Assembly: GCA_029865675.1 (NCBI GenBank)
Contig: JARXAU010000039.1
Span: forward strand, 1 to 5,057
DNA: 5,057 nucleotides
Direction of reading: 5' to 3'
Source of the DNA: Rhodoferax sp.
GTDB lineage: Bacteria > Pseudomonadota > Gammaproteobacteria > Burkholderiales > Burkholderiaceae_C
Shown here one piece after another: positions 1 to 5,057 of this stretch. The notes under the pieces are model-generated. The model was not told where the DNA came from. It was given only the letters and a program-made list of their open reading frames with translations, and did not search any database. Every line of letters begins with the position of its first letter. Position 1 is the stretch's first letter. Made by a program: the position numbers and the translations under genes.

Positions 1-1
1 G

Positions 2-406
2 CCTTGGACGCTGCGCCGCGACAAGGCGGACCATGAGTACCTCAAGCCCGCGGCCCAGTGCAAGCCCATTGATTACCCCAAGCCCGACGGCAAACTCACT
101 TTTGACCGTCTGAGCAGCGTTTTCATCAGCAACACCAACCACGAAGAAAACCAACCCGCGCACCTGACGCTCAAAGACGCGTCGGTGCCCGTGAGCATCA
201 ACCTGGCCCAGTACGCGGGACCCGAGGCGCGCTACTGCCCGGCGGGAGTGTACGAATACGTAAAAAATGTCGACAACACCGACCGCCTGCAAATCAATGC
301 CCAAAACTGCGTGCATTGCAAAACCTGCGATATCAAAGACCCGACGCAAAACATCGTCTGGGTGACGCCCGAAGGCGGCGGTGGCCCCAACTACGCAGGA
401 ATGTAA
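2..406 (+). CDS. Electron-transfer flavoprotein:ubiquinone oxidoreductase (ETF-QO), C-terminal part
   Basis: This is the last 134 residues of a protein whose start lies outside the window. ETF-QO passes electrons from reduced electron-transfer flavoprotein, which serves acyl-CoA and some amine or amino-acid dehydrogenases, to the membrane ubiquinone pool. The visible part is the family's C-terminal [4Fe-4S] domain. Four cysteines at fragment residues 79, 103, 106 and 109 sit in the contexts YCPAGVYEY and NCVHCKTCDIKDP, and the end reads WVTPEGGGGPNYAGM, which is typical of ETF-QO. The upstream stretch FDRLSSVFISNTNHEENQPA is also characteristic. All four cluster cysteines are present and the frame is intact to TAA. 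The stop is 5 bp before the next gene, so co-transcription is likely. The FAD and quinone-binding parts are not visible. The identification is firm; the physiological donor is not known from this window. Confidence 0.95.
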   Translation, partial: PWTLRRDKADHEYLKPAAQCKPIDYPKPDGKLTFDRLSSVFISNTNHEENQPAHLTLKDASVPVSINLAQYAGPEARYCPAGVYEYVKNVDNTDRLQINAQNCVHCKTCDIKDPTQNIVWVTPEGGGGPNYAGM

Positions 407-411
407 GCAGC

Positions 412-777
412 ATGAAGAAGTACAGCGAAGAACACGTTTGGATATCCCAAGACGAGGGATCCGGCGCCACGGTCGGCATCACGGTGCACGCGCAAGAGGT
501 GCTGGGTGACGTGGTGTTTGTGGAGCTGCCCGCCATCGACGCGGTGTTTGCCGCAGGCGCCACGGCCGGCGTGGTGGAGTCGGTCAAGGCCGCAGCCGAT
601 GTCTACATTCCCGTGGGCGGCACGGTGACCGAGGTCAACGAAGCCTTGCGCGCCGACCCCAGCCTGGCCAATACCGACCCGCTGGGTGCGGGCTGGTTTT
701 TCAAAATCACCCTCACCCAGCCCGCCGAGCTGGACGCCTTGATGGACGAACTCGCTTACGCGGGTTTTGCCAACTGA
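412..777 (+). CDS. gcvH: GcvH-type lipoyl carrier protein (glycine cleavage H protein family)
   Basis: This 121-residue protein is close to the usual H-protein length of about 125-130. H protein carries lipoate on a lysine and shuttles the aminomethyl intermediate between the P, T and L proteins of the glycine cleavage system. The family core is clear: TVGITVHAQEVLGDVVFVELP at about residues 20-40, then VVESVKAAADVYIPVGGTV with the lipoylatable lysine at K59, then NEALRADP and GWFFKI. Two things are unusual. The N-terminal HEW found in most H proteins reads HVW here, and no gcvT or gcvP is visible beside it. The ATG at 412 was chosen because the frame matches family N-termini from there. An AGGA at 397-400 is a possible, rather distant ribosome-binding site, and translation may be coupled to the ETF-QO stop 5 bp upstream. 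The family is certain. Whether it serves glycine cleavage or another lipoyl-dependent role is open, so the symbol denotes homology. Confidence 0.9.
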   Translation: MKKYSEEHVWISQDEGSGATVGITVHAQEVLGDVVFVELPAIDAVFAAGATAGVVESVKAAADVYIPVGGTVTEVNEALRADPSLANTDPLGAGWFFKITLTQPAELDALMDELAYAGFAN

Positions 778-811
778 AAACATCGCACAGCGCCGGTGCG
801 CTGATCAGCCC

Positions 812-2752
812 ATGACTGCTGCACCGACTCCCGCAGCACCGCTCAAGGTGTTGAGCCTCATCCCGCCGATGACGCAACTCAACACGCCCTACCCGTCCAC
901 CGCCTACCTCACCGGTTTTTTGCGCGCCCAGGGCGAGGACGCGGTCCAGTCCGATCTGGCGCTGGCCTTGGTGCTGGCACTGTTCACGCCGCAGGGCTTA
1001 GTGCGTGTCCGTGCGCAAGCCCTGGCCCAGCCCGAGGCGCAGCGCAGCGCCAGCGTGCACAGTTTTCTGGACAACTTTGAGCAGTACCACGCCACCATCG
1101 GCCCGACGATTGCCTTTTTGCAGGGCCGTGACTCCACGCTCAGCCACCGCATCGCCGGGCGTGGCTTTTTGCCCGAGGGGCCACGGTTTGCGGCGCTGGA
1201 CGTGTACGGCGACGCCGAGGCCGCCGACCCGCTGGCCTGGGCCTTTGGCGCGCTCGGCCAACAAGACCGCGCCCGCCACCTGGCCACCCTGTACCTGAAC
1301 GACCTGGCCGACGTGCTGCGCGACGCCGTGGACAAACGCTTTGAGTTTGTCCGCTACGCCGAAAGCCTGGCAGGCAGCCAGGCCAGCTTTGCGCCCCTGG
1401 CCAGCGCGCTAGCGGCGACACCCAATTTGATCGACGATGTGCTGCGCGACCTGACCTTGGCCGCCATGGCGCAGCACCAGCCGCAGCTGGTGCTCTTGTC
1501 CGTGCCCTTTCCGGGCGCGGTCTACGCGGCGCTGCGCATTGCGCAAACCATCAAGGCGCATTTCCCTCAGGTCCATATTGCCCTGGGTGGCGGCTATGTG
1601 AACACCGAGCTGCGCGAGATGACGGAGACGCGCGTGTTCGACTACGTGGACTTTGTCACCCTGGACGCCGGCGAGCGCCCGCTCTTAGCGCTGCTGGAGC
1701 ATCTGCGCGGCAAGCGCTCTGCGAGCCGCCTGGTACGCACTTTTGTGCGGGACGCAGCCAGCGCACAAGTGAAATACCTGAACTGGGCCGAGCCCGACGT
1801 GGCTTTCGAGGACGTGGGCACGCCCACCTGGGACGGGCTGGCGCTGGACCGGTACCTGTCCTTGCTCGACATGCTCAACCCCATGCACCGCCTATGGAGC
1901 GACGGGCGCTGGAACTAGCTCACCGTAGCCCAAGGCTGCTACTGGAAAAAATGCAGTTTTTGCGACGTGAGCCTGGACTACATCTCGCGCTACGAGACGG
2001 CGTCGGCGGCCACGCTGGTGGACCGCATCGAGGCCATAGTCGCCGAGACTGGGCAAACAGGCTTTCACTTTGTAGACGAGGCCGCGCCCCCAAAAATGCT
2101 CAAGGCCCTGGCGCAAGAGCTATTGCGGCGCAAGGTGCAAATTTCTTGGTGGGGCAATATCCGGTTTGAAAAAACTTTTACGCCCGAGCTGGCCGAGCTG
2201 CTGGCGCAAAGCGGCTGCATCGCCATGTCGGGCGGGCTGGAAGTGGCCTCGGACCGGCTGCTGGACTTGATGAAAAAAGGCGTGTCCGTGGCCCAGGTGG
2301 CGCGGGTGACCAAGGGCTTTTCAGAAGCTGGCATCTTGGTGCACGCCTACCTGATGTACGGCTTTCCCAGCCAAACCGTGCAAGACACGGTGGACGCGCT
2401 GGTGTATGTGCGCCAGTTGTTCGAGGCGGGTTGCATCCAAAGCGGGTTCTTCCACCGCTTCACTTGCACCGTGCATTCACCCGTGGGCAAAGACCCGGCG
2501 GCCTACGGCATTACCTTGGACCCGCTGCCCTCCGTGACATTTGCCAAGAACGACATCGGCTTTCACGACCCCAGCGGCGTGGACCACGATCTGCTGGGAC
2601 GGGGCCTGAAAAAAGCGATTTACAACTTCATGCACGGCTTGGCGCTGGAAAACGATGTGCGCAGCTGGTTTGATATGCCCCAGGGCGCGTGCCCCAAGCC
2701 CAAGGTGGGGCGCAAGCGCATTGCCCAGGCGCTGGCTGAACGGGTGGCTTAA
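812..2752 (+). pseudogene. Cobalamin-binding-domain radical SAM protein, interrupted by an in-frame TAG
   Basis: Reading through one TAG at codon 369, this frame encodes about 646 residues with two recognisable halves. The first resembles a B12-binding domain: beta-strand-like KVLSLIPP near residue 11, a long helical insertion, LVLLSVPFPGAVY from residue 226, ALGGGYVNTE around 258-267 and the family-like TLDAGERPLLALLEHL from about 283. No DxHxxG cobalamin-ligand motif is seen. The second half is a radical SAM domain with cysteines 376, 381 and 384 (GCYWKKCSFCD), then GFHFVDE from 417, MSGGLEVAS from 472 and YGFPSQT from 516. Such enzymes use S-adenosylmethionine and an iron-sulfur cluster, often for methylation or carbon-skeleton chemistry; the substrate here is unknown. 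The stop precedes the cysteines, and the first in-frame downstream start (GTG at 1967) follows them, so neither fragment could be a working radical SAM enzyme. Both flanks are otherwise intact, which fits a very recent mutation, a sequencing error or readthrough. ATG 812 is preferred over TTG 767, which would overlap gcvH; neither has a strong ribosome-binding site. Confidence 0.85.
1916..1918 (+). other. In-frame amber stop splitting the radical SAM gene
   Basis: The codons read AAC-TAG-CTC, and the same frame continues without another stop to 2752. The surrounding translation is LWSDGRWN, stop, LTVAQGCYWKKC. Homologues as I recall them carry lysine at this position, and AAG to TAG is a one-base change. 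Codon 369 falls in the linker between the cobalamin-binding half and the radical SAM half. Confidence 0.9.
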
Positions 2753-2763
2753 AGCAGCAGCGC

Positions 2764-4533
2764 TCAGGCCCCGCGCAACGCCAGACGGCGGCGCTTGATT
2801 GCCCACGCCAGTCCCATCGCCAACGCCAAAGCGGCCAAGAACCACGGTAAAGCGGTACGCAACTTGGGCAGCAAGTAGTGGTAGGCCGCGTAGCGCAGTG
2901 CTGCGCGCTGCAGGTCAAAGCCTTCGGGGATGGGCAGCACATTGTTGTGCTTGGCGTAGTCCGCGTAGTCGGCTTGCAGGGTTTGGAACAGCGCGGGCAT
3001 GGCCTGGCTCAAATCCTGGGTCTCACCGGGGTCGCGCACCATGTCGTAGAGCTGCCACGATCCGTCACCCACCGGCGCAATATTGCGAACAAGCTTGTAA
3101 TCCCCCTTAAACAGCGCCGCGCTGCCCGCCAGCTCATAGCCCACCGGCTCGTCAGCCTGGTAAATGCGCGCAGCAGTGTCTTGCAACAAGGGCACCATGC
3201 TGCGGCCATCAATGCTGACCACGGGTTTGCCTTGGTAAGAGCCGCCGTGGGCCGGAATGCCCGCGAGTTCGAGCACCGTTGGCACCACATCTTTCACGGT
3301 AGTCAGCGCCCCTGAAAAGCGATCGCTGCGCGCCCCCGCAGCACCCGAGATGATCAAGGGCACGCGCAGGCCGCCTTCGCTGGCAAAGTATTTAAAGCCG
3401 CTCCAAGGCGCTGCTGCGGCGCTGGCCCAGCGCGGCCCGTTAGCGGAAAAGCTGCCCTTTTGGCCCAATGACGGGCCCTCGGTAACGTAGTTGGCCCGCA
3501 CCCAAAGATTGGACGCCGCAATGTCAAAGGGGTCCGCCGGGTCCGGGCCGTTGTCCGACAGAAACACGAACACCGTGTTGTCAAATTGACCGGTTTTTTT
3601 CAGGTGGCTGATCAATCTCCCGATGTGGAAGTCTGCTGCCGCAGCCATTCCAGCGTACACCTCCATGCGACGGGATTGCAGGCTGCGCTGCTCGGCGTTC
3701 AGCTTGCTCCAGTCCATGCCCCGCTGCATCCGGGCCATCGTCGCACCCGCTGGAAACAGGCCTAAGCGCACCGCGCTTTCATGGCGCGCTTTGCGCAAGG
3801 CGTCCCAACCGGCGTCGTACTTGCCACGGTAAGCATCGACAAACTCTTGAGGCGCTTGGGTGGGAATGTGGTTGGCCTGAAGGCCGATATAGGTAAAAAA
3901 CGGCTTGTCAACGCTGCCTGTTTTGATGTGGTCGATGGCTTTATCGACAAAAAACTGGGAGGAGTAAAAGTCTTTGGGCAAGCTGGCCTCTTTGCCGTCC
4001 TCGAACCAGTAGGCCTTGTCGTACAGCAGCATGTACGTGCGGTTTTCCCAGTTGTCAGACCCGCTGTCGGCCTGGATGAACGAGCGTTCAAAGCCCCGGC
4101 GCTGGGGCAACTTCTCGGGCGTTTTGCCCAGGTGCCACTTGCCGGTGATGTAGGTGTGGTAGCCCTGGTCTTTGAGCAGGGTCGCCAGGGTCACGGCCTG
4201 GTCGCTGAGCACCCCTTCGTATCCAGGTTTGCCTTCGTGCGCTGAAGGCATCGACTCCGGCATATTGCCCACACCTACGCGGTGGTGGTCTGCGCCCGTC
4301 AGCAGCGAGGCACGGGTGGGTGAGCAGGTGGCAGCGACGTGGAAGTTGGTAAACGTCACGCCGCGCTTGGCCAAACTGTCGAGGTGGGGCGTAGCAATTT
4401 CACTACCCAAGGCGCCAATATCGCTAAAGCCCCAATCGTCTGCCACCAACACCACAATATTGGGCCGGGCCGCCATTGCCGGGGCGCAAGCAATGATTGA
4501 AAAGGCAACAAAAAATAACAAGTGCAAACGCAT
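2764..4533 (-). CDS. Exported type I sulfatase (arylsulfatase family) with C-terminal membrane anchor
   Basis: This 589-residue sulfatase of the alkaline phosphatase superfamily should hydrolyse sulfate esters outside the cytoplasm. Metal-binding residues appear in VLVADDWGFSD (D32, D33). The signature CSPTRASLLTG places the nucleophile at C70, which the formylglycine-generating enzyme oxidises in CxPxR-type sulfatases. R74, K132 and H134 (TGKWHLGK), H222 (NHIPTQAP), D327 and N328 (LSDNGPD) and K381 (GFKYFASEGG) complete the usual active site. The N-terminus MRLHLLFFVAFSIIACAPAMA is a signal peptide. It could be cut after AMA (signal peptidase I) or before C16 (lipobox-like IIAC). Residues of about 562-579 form one hydrophobic helix followed by KRRR, suggesting a membrane anchor with a cytoplasmic tail. 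ATG 4533 was chosen because the signal peptide begins there; an extension to GTG 4605 would bury it. No formylglycine-generating enzyme gene is visible. The natural substrate cannot be read from the sequence. The gene converges on the radical SAM gene with an 11-bp gap. Confidence 0.94.
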   Translation of the reverse strand: MRLHLLFFVAFSIIACAPAMAARPNIVVLVADDWGFSDIGALGSEIATPHLDSLAKRGVTFTNFHVAATCSPTRASLLTGADHHRVGVGNMPESMPSAHEGKPGYEGVLSDQAVTLATLLKDQGYHTYITGKWHLGKTPEKLPQRRGFERSFIQADSGSDNWENRTYMLLYDKAYWFEDGKEASLPKDFYSSQFFVDKAIDHIKTGSVDKPFFTYIGLQANHIPTQAPQEFVDAYRGKYDAGWDALRKARHESAVRLGLFPAGATMARMQRGMDWSKLNAEQRSLQSRRMEVYAGMAAAADFHIGRLISHLKKTGQFDNTVFVFLSDNGPDPADPFDIAASNLWVRANYVTEGPSLGQKGSFSANGPRWASAAAAPWSGFKYFASEGGLRVPLIISGAAGARSDRFSGALTTVKDVVPTVLELAGIPAHGGSYQGKPVVSIDGRSMVPLLQDTAARIYQADEPVGYELAGSAALFKGDYKLVRNIAPVGDGSWQLYDMVRDPGETQDLSQAMPALFQTLQADYADYAKHNNVLPIPEGFDLQRAALRYAAYHYLLPKLRTALPWFLAALALAMGLAWAIKRRRLALRGA

Positions 4534-4540
4534 GGGGTGT

Positions 4541-4609
4541 GGCGGTGCCAGGTTGGAATCAATGAGCCAAGGCGGCGAACAAGCGTTTTGAGCATACAGG
4601 GGCACCGCC
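4541..4609. repeat. 9-bp perfect inverted repeat in the divergent intergenic region
   Basis: GGCGGTGCC at 4541-4549 is repeated in inverted form as GGCACCGCC at 4601-4609, with 51 bp between the arms. The right arm lies within the spacer of the proposed promoter of the hydratase gene. The left arm is 7 bp upstream of the sulfatase start codon. This placement would suit a looping or operator pair, or an RNA stem in the sulfatase leader. A chance match in GC-rich DNA is also possible. Confidence 0.4.
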
Positions 4610-4616
4610 CTAAAAT
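4588..4616 (+). promoter_or_regulatory. Sigma-70-type promoter for the enoyl-CoA hydratase family gene
   Basis: TTGAGC at 4588-4593 (four of six consensus -35 bases) is separated by exactly 17 bp from TAAAAT at 4611-4616 (five of six consensus -10 bases). Transcription would start near 4622-4625, giving a leader of about 25 nt before the ATG at 4648. No comparably clear promoter was found for the opposite-facing sulfatase gene. Confidence 0.6.
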
Positions 4617-4621
4617 AGGGG

Positions 4622-4636
4622 GGTGTTCATTACACC
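4622..4636. repeat. Small palindrome at the expected transcription start of the hydratase gene
   Basis: GGTGT-TCATT-ACACC has 5-bp arms around a 5-base centre. It begins six bases after the proposed -10 element. It could be a regulator site overlapping the start point or a hairpin at the very 5' end of the messenger. It is short enough to be coincidental. Confidence 0.3.
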
Positions 4637-4647
4637 TTCGTAATTCC

Positions 4648-5057
4648 ATGCATACAGACCTCGTTTCTCGGCATGACGCCCACGGCCTCGCGACCTTGAC
4701 GCTTAACCGGCCCGACAAGCTCAACGCGCTCTCACCCCAAAGCTTTGTGGAATTGCGTGCGCATTTGGACGCGATTGCAGCGGACGAATCAGTGGCCTGC
4801 GTGCTGTTGCAGGGCGCAGGGCGCTCGTTTTGTGCGGGGCACGACCTCTCCACCATCAGCGCCGAAATGGACGAGGCCTTCGCAGCCGAAACCATTGACG
4901 CGCTTGAGTGCTTGCCCCAACCCACCATCGCCCGTTTGCAGGGCCACTGCCTGACCGGGGGCTTGGAGTTGGCCTTGGGCTGCGACATCCTGGTCGCGGC
5001 GGAATCTGCCAAGTTGGGAGACACCCACGGGCAATGGGGCCTAGTGCCGGTGTGGGG
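4648..5057 (+). CDS. Enoyl-CoA hydratase/isomerase (crotonase) family protein, N-terminal part
   Basis: The first 136 residues of a crotonase-fold protein are visible; the rest, probably 110-130 residues, lies past the window edge. Family members act on acyl-CoA thioesters, most often adding water to 2-enoyl-CoA in beta-oxidation. The N-terminal strand and RPDKLNAL (residues 21-28) are typical. The two oxyanion-hole regions are GRSFCAGHDL (58-67) and LQGHCLTGGLELALGCD (97-113). E107 in GGLEL corresponds to the first catalytic glutamate of hydratases (E144 in the rat enzyme). The second (rat E164) appears to be replaced: the segment reads LGDTHGQWGLVP with H127 at about that place. Members with a similar DTH segment are common among proteins annotated simply as enoyl-CoA hydratase, so the exact reaction is uncertain. 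A promoter lies just upstream, but no Shine-Dalgarno sequence is apparent before the ATG. The gene diverges from the sulfatase gene. Confidence 0.88.
   Translation, partial: MHTDLVSRHDAHGLATLTLNRPDKLNALSPQSFVELRAHLDAIAADESVACVLLQGAGRSFCAGHDLSTISAEMDEAFAAETIDALECLPQPTIARLQGHCLTGGLELALGCDILVAAESAKLGDTHGQWGLVPVW

Noticed and set aside
391..783. A 130-residue minus-strand open frame opposite gcvH
   Set aside because: It is fully antisense to a clearly identified GcvH family gene and shows no protein family features.
767..811. TTG 767 as the start of the radical SAM gene
   Set aside because: It overlaps the gcvH coding end and adds 15 residues with no family resemblance; ATG 812 begins just before the conserved domain.
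1916..1918. Programmed recoding of TAG, for example as pyrrolysine
   Set aside because: Neither the window nor the likely taxonomic group gives any sign of amber recoding, and the apparent ancestral codon is an ordinary lysine AAG one base away.
1967..2752. A separate 261-residue radical SAM gene starting at GTG 1967
   Set aside because: It is in the same frame as the upstream part and begins after the cluster cysteines, so it is the tail of the interrupted gene and not an independent gene.
2729..2763. Terminator between the convergent radical SAM and sulfatase genes
   Set aside because: GCGCTGgCTG (2729-2738) can pair with CAGCAGCGC (2755-2763) with one bulge. The loop is 16 nt and no T-run follows on either strand, so it does not qualify as an intrinsic terminator.
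4534..4605. N-terminal extension of the sulfatase to GTG 4605
   Set aside because: The extra 24 residues do not resemble a signal sequence and would place the real signal peptide internally. ATG 4533 gives a standard exported protein.
4356..5024. A 222-residue minus-strand open frame spanning the divergent region
   Set aside because: It lies antisense to the hydratase gene and overlaps the sulfatase N-terminus in another frame. Its sequence has no recognisable domain and is a product of high GC content.

Overview
The window looks like chromosomal DNA from a GC-rich betaproteobacterium, probably Burkholderiales and possibly Comamonadaceae. That placement rests on protein character and codon use only; there is no rRNA or other marker gene. 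It holds five protein-coding loci, two of them cut by the window edges. I found no RNA genes, insertion sequences, phage genes or CRISPR arrays.

Left block, plus strand, 2-2752: three closely spaced genes that look co-transcribed. They are the 3' end of an electron-transfer flavoprotein:ubiquinone oxidoreductase (ETF-QO), a small GcvH-type lipoyl carrier protein 5 bp downstream, and, 34 bp further, a large cobalamin-binding-domain radical SAM protein. The radical SAM reading frame is open from 812 to 2752 except for one in-frame TAG at 1916-1918. This stop lies seven codons before the first cysteine of the iron-sulfur motif and cuts the cobalamin-binding half from the catalytic half. It is therefore annotated as an apparently interrupted gene. 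A single base change (AAG to TAG) or a sequencing error would explain it.

Right block: a type I sulfatase on the minus strand (4533-2764) has a complete set of recognisable active-site residues, including the cysteine that becomes formylglycine. It also has an export signal with a possible lipobox and a C-terminal membrane helix. It converges on the radical SAM gene with only 11 bp between the two stop codons. Divergent from it is the 5' end of an enoyl-CoA hydratase/isomerase family gene (4648 to the window edge).

The 114-bp divergent intergenic region (4534-4647) contains a good sigma-70-type promoter for the hydratase gene. It also contains a 9-bp inverted repeat, one arm of which lies in that promoter's spacer, and a small palindrome at the expected transcription start.

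Functionally, ETF-QO and the hydratase point to acyl-CoA or amino-acid oxidation, and the sulfatase to release of sulfate from organic sulfate esters outside the cytoplasm. The role of the lipoyl carrier next to the radical SAM protein is unclear, because no other glycine-cleavage genes are visible. No clearly new multi-gene system can be demonstrated. The most noteworthy items are the interrupted radical SAM gene, its odd partnership with a lone lipoyl carrier, and the doubly anchored sulfatase.
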